DNA of 33,485 bases, from the NCBI GenBank assembly GCA_003151665.1, contig PLYD01000115.1, positions 19,402 to 52,886 of the forward strand. The letters are read 5' to 3'. Made by a program: the position numbers and the translations under genes. The notes under the pieces were generated by a model that saw only the letters and a list, made by a program, of their open reading frames with translations, ran no database searches and was not told the DNA's origin. Positions 25,079 through 33,485 of this stretch are shown here, piece by piece. Position 1 is the first letter of the stretch; the number at the start of each line of letters is the position of its first letter. The DNA comes from Candidatus Dormiibacterota bacterium. GTDB taxonomy: Bacteria; Chloroflexota; Dormibacteria; Dormibacterales; Dormibacteraceae.

Positions 25079-25994
25079 TTGACGCGCCCTTGGTGGATGG
25101 GCGCCGTCTTCTATGAGATCTACGTACGGAGCTTCGCCGACTCGAACGACGACGGGATCGGCGACCTGCCCGGCATCTCCTCCAGGCTCGGTTACGTCAA
25201 AGACCTCGGAGTCGACGCGATCTGGATCACGCCCTTCTATCCCTCGCCGCAGAAGGATCATGGGTACGACGTCGCCGATCACTGCGACGTCAATCCCGAG
25301 TACGGGACCCTGGCAGATTTCTCCCACCTCATCGAGGAGGCCCACAGGCTTCGCCTGAAGGTCCTGGTCGACCTCGTTCCCAATCACACCTCGGACCAGC
25401 ACCCATGGTTCCAGGCGGCTCTCTCAGCACCAAACGATCCGCACCGCGCGCGTTATTACTTCGCCAACGGGTCAGGTGTTCCTTTATCAAGGCGAGGAGC
25501 TGGGCCTCGAGGAGGCCAACGTCCCGCCGAAGCAGCGCCAGGATCCGATCTTCGCTCACAGTGGAGGCAAGCAGGCGGGTCGGGACGGGTGCCGCGTGCC
25601 GATGCCCTGGCACAAAGGACAACCGAACGCGGGCTTTTCCAAAGCCGCTCCCTGGCTGCCCCTGCCAGCCGGCTGGGACAGTCTCGCCGTCGATGCCCAG
25701 GCCGGTTCGGCCGACTCAATGCTCGTCTTTTACAAGCGAGTGCTCGCCCTGAGGCGGCGGTTGGCGGGCCTGCTGCCAAACCGCCTCAAGTCGTGTCCTG
25801 CTCCAGAGGGAGCACTGGTTTACGAGCACGGTCGGTTGAGCGTCGCGGTCAACTTCCTGGCCGGCCCGGTTGAGATCGCCGTCCGCGGGCGCCTTCTGAT
25901 TGGCAGCCACCCTCTGGTGAGGCACCGCAACGGAAAGCTGACCCTCCCGCCTGACTCCGGCGCCTGGCTGTCCTCTAGCACTCTCCCCCAGTAG
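25079..25994 (+). pseudogene. GH13 alpha-glucosidase/trehalose synthase-like remnant with internal deletion
   Basis: The first part (TTG 25079 to about 25470) reads WWMGAVFYEIYVRSFADSN, the HGYDVADHCDVNPEYG motif and region I DLVPNHTSDQHPWF, then ARYYFANG. After about 25472 the family continues in another frame: QVFLYQGEELGLEEANVPP, a GH13 segment normally some 200 or more residues further on, and runs to the C-terminal beta-domain (stop 25992-25994). The middle, with catalytic nucleophile Asp, acid/base Glu and the last conserved His-Asp, is absent and the frames do not match. So this is a deletion remnant, or an assembly join. The intact enzyme would cleave or rearrange alpha-glucosides. 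Family length (about 530-560 aa) against the roughly 305 residues left implies about 0.7 kb lost. Confidence 0.85.
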
Positions 25995-26006
25995 CCAGAC
26001 CGGCTT

Positions 26007-26023
26007 CTGTAGCCCGGCTACAG
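26007..26023 (+). terminator. Small hairpin after the GH13 remnant
   Basis: CTGTAGC (26007-26013) and GCTACAG (26017-26023) form a 7-bp perfect stem with a 3-base loop, 12 bases after the GH13 stop. There is no T-tract. It is a plausible terminator separating this remnant from the ppk operon. The remaining bases to 26172 show no other gene. Confidence 0.5.
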
Positions 26024-26159
26024 GTCGTCGGCGCCGCCGAGCTTGGCCGCAAGGTTATCGCTAGCATGCAGGCGCTTTTGCGCCCGGCTGACCGAGCCGC
26101 AGGATCGGTCAGCCGCCCCCTGTTAACCGGCCGACAACCTACCCCCGGTCGCCAACCGC

Positions 26160-26165
26160 TAATGT
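26160..26165 (+). promoter_or_regulatory. -10-like TAATGT before ppk
   Basis: TAATGT ends 7 bases before ATG 26173, the same spacing as the TACGAT box before the hydrolase at 4458. That would give a leaderless mRNA. No clear -35 is visible at 17 bp, so the call is weak. Confidence 0.35.
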
Positions 26166-26172
26166 TCGGTAC

Positions 26173-28326
26173 ATGGTGGTGGGGGTCCAGCCGGACTCGG
26201 ATCAAACAGGCCCAAATCCGGTTCCGGAGGCGCCCCGGTACCTCAACCGCGAGCTGTCCCGGCTGGACTTCGACGAGCGCGTCCTGGACATGGCGGAGGA
26301 CCCCAAGGTCTCCCTTCTGGAGCGGGTCCGCTTCCTTGCGATCTTCAGCCAGAACCTCGACGATTTCTTCCAGGTCCGGGTGGCGGGCCTCAAAGAACAA
26401 GTGCTGGCGGCCGTCGCCGCCGCATCACCCGACGGGATGTCGCCGCTCGAGCAGCTGAGAGCGATCCGCTCTCGGGTCGAGGAGCTGGTGGAGCGCCAGG
26501 TTTCGCTCTTCAACGACCAGCTCGTCCCGGACCTGGCGCAAGCGGGCATCGTGATCGTGCGCGCCAACGAGGTCACCAAGAAAGAGCTGAGCCAGCTCCA
26601 TTCGGTGTTCCGTCAGCAGATCTTTCCGGTGCTGACCCCGCTGGCCGTCGATCCGGGCCATCCCTTCCCTTATATCTCGCATCTCTCGTTGAACCTGGCG
26701 GTCATGGTTCGCGACCCACAGCGACATCAACAGCGCTTCGCCCGCGTCAAAGTCCCGCCGGTGCTGCCTCGTTTCATCGCGCTCGTCGAAGGCCAGCGCT
26801 ACGTGCCGCTGGAGGACGTGATCGCGCTGCACCTGCAATCGCTGTTCCCAGGCATGGAGGTGGTCGCACACCATCCGTTCCGCGTGACCCGCGATGGCGA
26901 CCTCGACGAGATCGACAGCGACGCCGAGGACTTGCTCGCCGCCATCCAGACCGAGCTGCGCCGGCGCCGGCGCCACGCGCGTGTTGTGCGCCTGGAGGTC
27001 GATCCCGGAATGTCGCCCGAGGTCCTCGAGCTGCTGACGCGTGAGCTGGAGCTGCAACCCACCGACGTCTATCAGGCGAAGGGCTTGCTCGATCTCGGCA
27101 GCCTGTCCGCGTTGTCTCACCTCGACCGGCCCGACCTGAAGGAAGAGCCCTGGACCCCGACCACCCAACCTCGACTCCGCGGTCTTGGCGCTGAGGTCCC
27201 CGACCTGTTTGCGGTGCTGCGCTCAGGCGACCTCCTGGCACACCACCCCTATGACTCGTTCGCGACCTCGGTCGAGGCTTTCATCGATCACGCCGCAAGC
27301 GATCCCAACGTGCTGGCCATCAAGCAGACCCTCTATCGCACATCGGGTCCTGCCAGCCCAATCGTGAGGGCACTCATTCGCGCGGCGGAGTCCGGCAAGC
27401 AGGTGGTGGCTCTGGTCGAGCTGAAAGCGCGGGGCGACGAGCAGGCGAACATCGCATGGGCGCGCGCACTCGAAGAGGCCAACGTTCACGTCGTATACGG
27501 ACTGGTCGGTCTCAAGACTCACGCCAAGGTGACGCTTGTGGTCCGGCGCGAGGGCAGGCACATCCAGCACTACCTCCACGTCGGCACCGGCAACTACAAC
27601 CCGAGCACCGCTCATCTGTACGAGGACGTGAGCCTGTTGTCGGCGGACGCCGACCTGGGCGCGGACGTGACGGAGCTCTTCAACCTGCTGACTGGCTACA
27701 GCAGGCAGCACCGCTACCGCAAGCTGCTCGTTGCTCCCACCAGCTTGCGCACCGGGATCAAGCAGCTGATTGAAGGCCAGGCTGTGGTCGGCGGCCGCAT
27801 CGTCATCAAGGTCAACAACCTTGTCGACCCTGAGATGATCGATTCGCTCTATGCGGCGTCTCAGGCGGGCGCGCAGATCGACCTGATCGTGCGCAGCATG
27901 TGCTCGCTGCGGCCGGGTGTCCCCGGATTGTCGGAGCGCATCAGGGTTCGGTCCATCGTCGGCCGGTTCCTCGAGCACTCCCGGATCTTCGCGTTCGGTG
28001 GCGCGCAGCCTGAGTACTACCTCGGGTCCTCGGACCTGATGCCGCGCAACCTCGACCGCCGCGTCGAGGCGGTGGTGCCGGTTACCGACCCCAAGCTTTC
28101 TCAGCGGCTGTCGCAGATCTTCGAGATATTGCTTGCTGACGACGTCCTGGCCTGGAGCCTGGGTCCAGACGGCGTGTGGCATCGCGTGCCCAACATCCAC
28201 GGGCTGAACTCCCAGAAGCGTTTCCAGGAGCTGGCGCTCGAAAGCGCTCGCGGCAACGGGGTCAACGGCGTCGCGAACGGCGTCGTCAACGGGGTCGTCA
28301 CCACCGTCCCGCATGCTCGAGCGTGA
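26173..28326 (+). CDS. ppk1: Polyphosphate kinase 1
   Basis: A 717-residue PPK1, which reversibly builds polyphosphate from ATP through a phosphohistidine intermediate. The N domain has YLNRELSRLDFDERVLDMA. The head domain and two phospholipase-D-like catalytic domains follow: SVEAFIDHAASDPNVLAIKQ, GLKTHAKVTLVVRRE with H450 as the expected autophosphorylated His, HVGTGNYNPSTA, and SSDLMPRNLDRRVEAV. Length is typical. A short Asn/Gly/Val-rich tail (about 690-717) is unusual. It leads a chain of overlapping genes and overlaps the CYTH-CHAD gene by 14 bp. Confidence 0.96.
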   Translation: MVVGVQPDSDQTGPNPVPEAPRYLNRELSRLDFDERVLDMAEDPKVSLLERVRFLAIFSQNLDDFFQVRVAGLKEQVLAAVAAASPDGMSPLEQLRAIRSRVEELVERQVSLFNDQLVPDLAQAGIVIVRANEVTKKELSQLHSVFRQQIFPVLTPLAVDPGHPFPYISHLSLNLAVMVRDPQRHQQRFARVKVPPVLPRFIALVEGQRYVPLEDVIALHLQSLFPGMEVVAHHPFRVTRDGDLDEIDSDAEDLLAAIQTELRRRRRHARVVRLEVDPGMSPEVLELLTRELELQPTDVYQAKGLLDLGSLSALSHLDRPDLKEEPWTPTTQPRLRGLGAEVPDLFAVLRSGDLLAHHPYDSFATSVEAFIDHAASDPNVLAIKQTLYRTSGPASPIVRALIRAAESGKQVVALVELKARGDEQANIAWARALEEANVHVVYGLVGLKTHAKVTLVVRREGRHIQHYLHVGTGNYNPSTAHLYEDVSLLSADADLGADVTELFNLLTGYSRQHRYRKLLVAPTSLRTGIKQLIEGQAVVGGRIVIKVNNLVDPEMIDSLYAASQAGAQIDLIVRSMCSLRPGVPGLSERIRVRSIVGRFLEHSRIFAFGGAQPEYYLGSSDLMPRNLDRRVEAVVPVTDPKLSQRLSQIFEILLADDVLAWSLGPDGVWHRVPNIHGLNSQKRFQELALESARGNGVNGVANGVVNGVVTTVPHARA

Positions 28327-29818
28327 GGTAAAGCTCGGGGCAGGACCCGCGTTTCACCTCCCCGACCTGAACGGGGTCGTGGAGGGCGTGACCATCACGG
28401 CGCCTGAGGCGGTGCGCCTCGAAACTGTCTACTACGACACCGCCGATCTCCGGCTGGCGCGCTGGGGCGTCTCACTCCGCCATCGCGCCGGCGAGGGCTG
28501 GACTTTGAAGCTGCCGCCGATCCACACCTCAACCGACGGCAAGGCGGTCGCACAGCTGCTGGAGCGCGACGAGCTCACCTTCCAGGGCGGGGCGAAGAAG
28601 CCGCCGGCGGCGGCGGTGGCCGTGGTGCGCGCCTACGTGCGCACCGCCGAGCTCGTCCCTGTTGCTCGTCTTTCGACCGTGCGCCGCCGGGTCCGCCTGC
28701 TCGATGCTTCGGGCGCTCGCCTTGCCGAAGTTGTCGACGACGAGGTGTCCGTGCGCGACGGCCGCCGCGTGGCGGCGCGGTTCCGCGAGATCGAGGTCGA
28801 GGTGACTGGCGATGCCGACGGCATCGTGGCCCCGTTGGTAGCCCGGCTGCGCGGCGCGGGCGCCGGCGCGCCCGACCCGACTCCCAAGCACGTGAGAGCC
28901 CTGGGGCCGCGCGCCATGGAGCCGCCGGAGGTGGCGCCGTTGGTCGTTGAAGCGGAATCGCCGGCGCGGGAGGTAATCCGAAGCGTTATCGCCCAGTCGG
29001 TCGCAGCTCTTCTCTATCACGACCCGCTGGTACGCACGAGCACCGATCCGGAGGCGGTGCACCAGGCTCGTGTTGCGACGCGCAAGCTGAGGTCGCACCT
29101 CCGGACATTCGGTCCGCTGCTCGACCAGGAGTGGACCGATCAACTGCGATCCGAGCTGGGATGGATTGCCCTGAGCCTGGGGGCCGTGCGCGACCAGGAG
29201 GTACTGCTCGAGAGGCTTCGCGAGCGGGCGAGGTCGCTCCCGGCCAACGACTTGCGCTCCGCGCTCGGGGTTCTGCATCTGCTCGAGGTGGACATCGAAG
29301 GCCTCCGGAAGAAGCTGCTTACGGACCTCGACTCGACTCGCTACGTCGATTTGCTGGAGCGGTTGGTTAGCGCCGCGCAGGCGCCTGCCGCATTGCCCGA
29401 AGCCGATCAGCCTGCCAGTTCTGTGCTGCCCAAGCTGGCCACGGACCCGTGGCGTCGCCTGCGGTCTGCCGTCCGGCACCTGCCGGATTCGCCCGCGGAC
29501 GCGGAGCTCCACCGGATCCGCATCCTGGCCAAGCGTGCTCGATATGCGGCCGAGGCTGTCGCGCCGGTGGTCGGCGCGGGCGCTGGAGTGTTTGCCCGCA
29601 ACGCCGCCAAGCTCCAGACGATCCTGGGCGAGCACCAGGACAGCGTCACCGCGCAGTCGTGGCTGCGTGGCACGCGCATCGGCGGGCGTCGCGCGTTCGT
29701 CGCGGGCGAGCTCATCGCGATGGAGCACGTCGCCGCCGAGGACGCACGCAAGAAGTGGCCGAAGATCTGGAAAGCCCTGGACCGCAAGAACCTGCGCGAC
29801 TGGATGCCGACGAGCTGA
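28313..29818 (+). CDS. CYTH-CHAD domain protein (polyphosphate-associated)
   Basis: A 501-residue fusion. The N-terminal CYTH domain (about 1-200) starts with the ExExK signature EREVKL and has further Arg/Lys tunnel residues (SLRHR, TLKLP). CYTH enzymes cleave triphosphates with Mg. The C-terminal CHAD domain (about 215-495) is helical with repeated basic motifs, VHQARVATRKLRSHLRTF (about 249-266) and LHRIRILAKRARYAAEA (about 399-415). CHAD domains bind polyphosphate (established). Position directly behind ppk1, with 14 bp overlap, supports a role in polyphosphate binding or breakdown. Its stop overlaps the sixA-like start by one base. Confidence 0.92.
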   Translation: MLEREVKLGAGPAFHLPDLNGVVEGVTITAPEAVRLETVYYDTADLRLARWGVSLRHRAGEGWTLKLPPIHTSTDGKAVAQLLERDELTFQGGAKKPPAAAVAVVRAYVRTAELVPVARLSTVRRRVRLLDASGARLAEVVDDEVSVRDGRRVAARFREIEVEVTGDADGIVAPLVARLRGAGAGAPDPTPKHVRALGPRAMEPPEVAPLVVEAESPAREVIRSVIAQSVAALLYHDPLVRTSTDPEAVHQARVATRKLRSHLRTFGPLLDQEWTDQLRSELGWIALSLGAVRDQEVLLERLRERARSLPANDLRSALGVLHLLEVDIEGLRKKLLTDLDSTRYVDLLERLVSAAQAPAALPEADQPASSVLPKLATDPWRRLRSAVRHLPDSPADAELHRIRILAKRARYAAEAVAPVVGAGAGVFARNAAKLQTILGEHQDSVTAQSWLRGTRIGGRRAFVAGELIAMEHVAAEDARKKWPKIWKALDRKNLRDWMPTS

Positions 29819-30279
29819 TGCCTACGCTCTACTTCGTCCGGCACGCCAAGGCGGGGAGTCGGACACCATGGGAGGGCAACGACCGCGAGCGTCCTTTGAG
29901 CAAGAGCGGGCGCAAGCAGGCAGACGAGCTGGTTTCGCTCATGGGGCCGTATCCGATCACGGCGGTGTGGTCGAGTCCGTACCTTCGTTGCGTGCAGACG
30001 GTCGAGCCGCTCGCCAAGGCCCGGAAGCTCAAGGTCCAGGAGACTCGCCATCTGGCCGAGGGCGCCAGGTTGAAGGGGGCGTATCGATTCATCGAGGACC
30101 CCGACCTTGACGACACGGTGCTGTGCACACACGCGGACGTGATCATGGAGCTGGTCGACGACCTGGTCAGACGCCGAATCGTCAAGTCCTCGCAGGCCGC
30201 GTTCGACAAAGGATCGACCTGGGCCGTGGAGGTCGAGGACGGCTCGCCGGTCGGTGCTCGCTACATCCCTGCGCCGTGA
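29818..30279 (+). CDS. sixA: SixA-type phosphohistidine phosphatase
   Basis: A 153-residue histidine phosphatase of the SixA branch. The RHA catalytic motif is R8-H9-A10, followed by a second Arg (R57 in SSPYLRC) and the second His H105 (CTHADV). LSKSGRKQADEL is typical of SixA. SixA removes phosphate from phosphohistidine on proteins in E. coli (established). Here, after ppk1 and a CHAD protein, it may act on a phosphohistidine protein linked to polyphosphate metabolism, which is inference. ATG 29818 overlaps the upstream TGA. Its stop overlaps the next start as GTGA. Confidence 0.9.
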   Translation: MPTLYFVRHAKAGSRTPWEGNDRERPLSKSGRKQADELVSLMGPYPITAVWSSPYLRCVQTVEPLAKARKLKVQETRHLAEGARLKGAYRFIEDPDLDDTVLCTHADVIMELVDDLVRRRIVKSSQAAFDKGSTWAVEVEDGSPVGARYIPAP

Positions 30280-31004
30280 CCGAGTTGGGGACGGCGATGC
30301 GCGCGGCCCTTGTTGCGGCGGCCGACCCAGAGCGCGCTCCGCGGATGCAGGCTTACATGAAGTCGGAGATGCCGTTTCGAGGCATTAACGCGCCAGACAT
30401 GCGCGCGATCTCCAAGCGCATCTTTGCGGCCCACCCGCTCGCCACGTGCGAAGAGTGGCGCGCGGCCGTCCTCGAGCTCTGGCGCGGAGCGCGCTATCGC
30501 GAGGAGCGCTACGCAGCGATTGCGCTTTTGGCAGATAGGCGTCACCGGGATTGCAAGTCGCCAGATGTACTGCCTTTGTACGAGGAGCTCATCAGCACGG
30601 GGGCTTGGTGGGATTACGTCGACGAGGTCGCACAGCACGTCGGCAACCTGCTTCGGGCGCATCCTGAGCAGATGCGGCCCGCGATGCGTGCGTGGAGCAC
30701 TGACAAGGACATGTGGAAGCGGCGCGTCTCGATCATCTGTCAGGTCTCGTTCAAGAAGGACACCGACCGAGACCTGCTGTATGCCAACATCGAGCCCAAC
30801 CTTGCGGATCGCAACTTCTTCATCCGCAAGGCCATCGGCTGGGCGCTGAGGTCATATGCATGGACGGAACCCGAGGAGGTGGCACGCTACGTGGCTGCGA
30901 ATGAGGCGAGGTTGAGCGGCCTGAGCAAGAGAGAGGCTTTGAAGAACGTGGTACCGAGCCAACGCCCCTCTCCCCTGAAGGGAAGAGGGAGAAAGCGGCA
31001 ATGA
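30276..31004 (+). CDS. AlkD-like DNA alkylation repair glycosylase (HEAT-like repeats)
   Basis: A 242-residue protein of the AlkC/AlkD superfamily, HEAT-repeat glycosylases that release bulky or cationic alkylated bases. Conserved features are the WWD motif (W111-W112-D113 in GAWWDYVD), R150 in MWKRRVSII, and W189 in FFIRKAIGWAL, matching the AlkD catalytic and DNA-contact residues. The domain normally ends near LSKREALKNV (about 216-225). The last 17 residues ([16 protein letters not shown]) come from a palindromic DNA segment and look appended. GTG 30276 overlaps the sixA stop, and the stop overlaps hutH (ATGA). Confidence 0.9.
   Translation: MTELGTAMRAALVAAADPERAPRMQAYMKSEMPFRGINAPDMRAISKRIFAAHPLATCEEWRAAVLELWRGARYREERYAAIALLADRRHRDCKSPDVLPLYEELISTGAWWDYVDEVAQHVGNLLRAHPEQMRPAMRAWSTDKDMWKRRVSIICQVSFKKDTDRDLLYANIEPNLADRNFFIRKAIGWALRSYAWTEPEEVARYVAANEARLSGLSKREALKNVVPSQRPSPLKGRGRKRQ
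30966..30989 (+). repeat. Palindromic segment within the AlkD-like gene 3' end
   Basis: CCCTCTCCCC (30966-30975), spacer TGAA and GGGAAGAGGG (30980-30989) form an imperfect 10-bp inverted repeat (one mismatch). It encodes the extra PSPLKGRG residues. It resembles dispersed palindromic repeats found in many genomes and could act as an intra-operon hairpin before hutH. Confidence 0.6.
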
Positions 31005-32533
31005 CGGTCACGCTGCGTGGTACGGGCGTGGGGGAGGAGCAGGTCGTGGCTGTGGCTCGTCATGGCGAGGCGGTAGCGCTGGCGCCTGCCGCAAGGGCCA
31101 AGATGGACCGAAGCCGGATGCTGGTCGAGAAGGCCGCCTCGTCGCGCGAGCCGGTTTACGGGGTCTCGACCGGTTTCGGAGCGTTGGCCGGGACGCGAGT
31201 CCCACCCTTGCGCCAGCCGGAGCTGCAGCTGGCGCTCATCCGCTCTCACGCTGCAGGTATGGGCCCGCCCGTCGATGACGAAGTGGTGCGTGCGACGATG
31301 CTCTTGCGCGCTCGAACGCTCTCGATGGGCCTTTCGGGTGTCAGGCCCGCTGTCGCCGAGGCCCTCATCGCCTTGCTGAACGCAAAGATCACCCCTGTCG
31401 TGCCACGGCATGGGTCCGTCGGTTGCAGCGGGGACCTCGCCCCGCTCGCCCACATCGCGCTGGCGCTGGTCGGCGAGGGAGAGGTGGTGGATGCGGGAGG
31501 CGTGACGCGCCCCGCGCTCGAGGCGCTGAAGGCGGCCAAAGTCAAACCGTTGAAGCTCGAGACCAAGGAGGGGCTGTCGCTCATCAACGGCACCGATGGG
31601 ATGCTGGGCATGCTCGCGCTCGCCTGCGCAGATGCGGAGCGATGCTTCCGCATCGCGGACATCACCGCTGCGATGTCGGCCGAGGCTCTGATGGGCACCG
31701 ACAGGACTTTCCAGAAACAGCTGCACGAGATACGCCCGCATGCGGGCCAGGTCGCGAGCGCGGCCAACTTGATCCAGATGCTTCGCGGGTCGGGCATCGT
31801 CGCCTCACACAGGCACTCGCAGCACGCGGTCCAGGATTCGTACTCGGTTCGCTGCAGCCCGCAGGTCGCCGGTGCTGCGCGCGACACGCTCGACTTCGCG
31901 CGCCGCACGGCCGCGGTCGAGCTGGCGTCGGTGGTCGACAACCCTGTGGTGCTCGAGAGCGGCGAGGTCGAGTCCACCGGCAACTTCCACGGCGAGCCCC
32001 TGGCGTTCGCCGCCGACTTCCTGGCCATCGCGGCCGCCGAGGTTGGCGCGATCTCCGAGCGCCGGCTCGATCGCCTGCTTGACCCGCATCGCTCCGAAGG
32101 TCTGCCGCCATTCCTGGCGGAGGAGCCTGGGGTGAACTCTGGGCTGATGGTCGCGCAGTACACCGCCGCTGCACTGGTGGCAGAGAATCGGCGGCTGGCA
32201 GCGCCCGCAAGCGTCGACTCCATTCCCACCTCGGGGATGCAGGAGGACCACGTCTCGATGGGATGGGGCGCAGCGCTGAAGCTGCGCACGGTCATCGACA
32301 ATCTCACTCACATCCTGGCGATCGAGCTCACGGCGTCGGCGCGCGCCCTCGACCTGCGGGCGCCACTGAAGCCGGCCCCGGCCACCGCCGCGGTTCGCGA
32401 CCTCGTGCGGAAGCATGTCGGCGGACCTGGGCCCGATCGCTATCTCGCTCCAGACCTGGCCGCGGCCGAGGCGCTCATCCGCAGCGGCGCAGTGGTCGCG
32501 GCGGCGGAGGCCGTGACCGGCAAGCTGCGGTGA
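31001..32533 (+). CDS. hutH: Histidine ammonia-lyase
   Basis: A 510-residue aromatic amino acid ammonia-lyase converting L-histidine to trans-urocanate and ammonia. The MIO cofactor triad is C142-S143-G144 in [14 protein letters not shown]; most homologues have Ala-Ser-Gly, but Cys is tolerated at the first position in the family signature. Tyr53 in [10 protein letters not shown] and the GSVEDHVS-like block ([12 protein letters not shown]) are present. Length is standard. Followed by GTGA-overlapping hutU, this gives the first two steps of the Hut pathway. No hutI, hutG or HutC-type repressor is in view. Confidence 0.96.
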   Translation: MTVTLRGTGVGEEQVVAVARHGEAVALAPAARAKMDRSRMLVEKAASSREPVYGVSTGFGALAGTRVPPLRQPELQLALIRSHAAGMGPPVDDEVVRATMLLRARTLSMGLSGVRPAVAEALIALLNAKITPVVPRHGSVGCSGDLAPLAHIALALVGEGEVVDAGGVTRPALEALKAAKVKPLKLETKEGLSLINGTDGMLGMLALACADAERCFRIADITAAMSAEALMGTDRTFQKQLHEIRPHAGQVASAANLIQMLRGSGIVASHRHSQHAVQDSYSVRCSPQVAGAARDTLDFARRTAAVELASVVDNPVVLESGEVESTGNFHGEPLAFAADFLAIAAAEVGAISERRLDRLLDPHRSEGLPPFLAEEPGVNSGLMVAQYTAAALVAENRRLAAPASVDSIPTSGMQEDHVSMGWGAALKLRTVIDNLTHILAIELTASARALDLRAPLKPAPATAAVRDLVRKHVGGPGPDRYLAPDLAAAEALIRSGAVVAAAEAVTGKLR

Positions 32534-33485
32534 CGCATACGATCCACGCGCCTCGCGGCGCGGAGCTCAGCTGCCTGGGGTGGTCGCAGGAAGCCGCGAT
32601 GCGCATGCTTATGAACAACCTCGACCCCGAGGTCGCGGAGCGACCGGAGGACCTCGTCGTCTACGGGGGCACCGGACGTGCCGCTCGATCGTGGGAGGCG
32701 TTCGACGCAATAGTTCGCGAGCTCAAGGTCTTGAAAGGCGACCAGACCCTGCTGGTGCAGTCCGGGAAGCCGGTCGGGGTTTTCGACACGCACGAATGGG
32801 CGCCAAGGGTGCTCATCTCCAACTCGATGCTGGTGCCTGAGTGGGCGACGTGGGACGAGTTCAGGCGCCTCGAGGCGCTCGGCTTGACCATGTACGGCCA
32901 GATGACCGCGGGGTCGTGGATCTACATCGGGACCCAGGGCATCCTGCAGGGCACGTACGAAACGTTTGCCGCGATTGCGCGCAAGCGGTTCAACGGCTCG
33001 CTCGCCGGGACCATCACGCTGACCGCGGGCCTGGGCGGCATGGGTGGGGCCCAGCCCCTGGCGGTCACGCTGAACGGGGGCGTCGCGATCTGCGTAGATG
33101 CGGACGACGACCGCATCAGACGGCGCATCGAGCATCGCTATCTCGACGTTCGTGCTGATGACGTCGAGCATGCATTGCGGCTGGCGACCGAGGCCAAGGC
33201 TGCAAAGCGAGCGCTGTCGATCGGGCTACATGGCAATGCGGCCGAGATATTGCCGGCGCTGGCCGCGCGTGGTTTTGCGGTGGACATCGTCACGGACCAG
33301 ACCCCCGCGCACGACCCGTTGAGCTACATCCCTGCGGGCTTGAGCCCCGAGGATGCGCAGGAGCTGCGGCTCGACAACCCCGCCGAGTATGTGAAGCGCG
33401 CTCGGGAGAGCATGGCGCGCCACGTCGACGCGATGGTCGCGTTTCTAGATCGCGGTGCCGAGGTGTTCGATTACGGCAACAGCCT
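32530..33485 (+). CDS. hutU: Urocanate hydratase, N-terminal part (cut by window end)
   Basis: The frame opens at GTG 32530, overlapping the hutH stop (GTGA), and runs off the window after 318 codons of about 550. It adds water to urocanate to give imidazolone propionate, using tightly bound NAD+. Visible are [47 protein letters not shown], and the nucleotide-binding [28 protein letters not shown] and VFDYGNS are also typical of HutU. The catalytic Cys region lies outside. Coupled with hutH. Confidence 0.96.
   Translation, partial: MTHTIHAPRGAELSCLGWSQEAAMRMLMNNLDPEVAERPEDLVVYGGTGRAARSWEAFDAIVRELKVLKGDQTLLVQSGKPVGVFDTHEWAPRVLISNSMLVPEWATWDEFRRLEALGLTMYGQMTAGSWIYIGTQGILQGTYETFAAIARKRFNGSLAGTITLTAGLGGMGGAQPLAVTLNGGVAICVDADDDRIRRRIEHRYLDVRADDVEHALRLATEAKAAKRALSIGLHGNAAEILPALAARGFAVDIVTDQTPAHDPLSYIPAGLSPEDAQELRLDNPAEYVKRARESMARHVDAMVAFLDRGAEVFDYGNS

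Noticed and set aside
28529..29728. 399-codon minus-strand open frame
   Set aside because: Antisense to the CYTH-CHAD gene, whose motifs are clear. No family resemblance.
1..33485. CRISPR arrays, riboswitches, rRNA
   Set aside because: No regularly spaced repeats, aptamer-like leaders or rRNA segments were seen by eye. A covariance search was not possible.

Overview
The window is GC-rich bacterial chromosome with densely packed genes, many GTG/TTG starts and start/stop overlaps (ATGA, GTGA). No rRNA or taxonomic marker is present. The combination of a Gram-positive-type LexA box, apparently leaderless promoters, Lhr helicase and hut genes fits a high-GC soil lineage (actinobacterial, or Chloroflexota/Dormibacterota-like). 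That placement is inference.

Left part (1-9161): the 3' end of an aldehyde dehydrogenase coupled to an SDR dehydrogenase; a COG4315-type lipoprotein; the AzlC/AzlD amino-acid exporter pair, whose end overlaps an opposing oligoendopeptidase F gene; divergently an alpha/beta hydrolase, then a CcdA-type thiol transporter and an isoprenylcysteine methyltransferase-like membrane protein. On the minus strand lies an operon of a Clp N-domain protein (broken by one extra base), a flavin reductase and a lipoprotein. Middle (9162-13680): a 1445-aa Lhr helicase preceded by an SOS-box promoter, then tRNA-Pro(GGG).

13681-18350 is an accessory patch at the 3' end of tRNA-Pro. It holds a SAM methyltransferase gene cut by a complete IS21-family element (istA/istB, multiple terminal repeats, 5-bp near-duplication); the missing C-terminus is found in frame beyond the IS. 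It also holds an AbrB/VapC toxin-antitoxin pair. Several short repeats resembling the tRNA-Pro 3' end lie around these genes and no integrase is visible. The arrangement looks like tandem cargo modules, each closed by a tRNA-end-like attachment site; this is the most unusual structure in the window.

Right part: a short alkyltransferase-like (ATL) repair protein, GH38 alpha-mannosidase, GH4 glycosidase and DUF2461 protein; a LysR regulator with a palindromic operator; an orphan Flp pilin; a GH13 alpha-glucosidase remnant lacking its catalytic centre. Finally a tightly overlapping run covers polyphosphate kinase, CYTH-CHAD protein, SixA-type histidine phosphatase, AlkD-like DNA glycosylase, histidine ammonia-lyase and urocanate hydratase (cut by the window end), joining polyphosphate/phosphohistidine chemistry to histidine breakdown.
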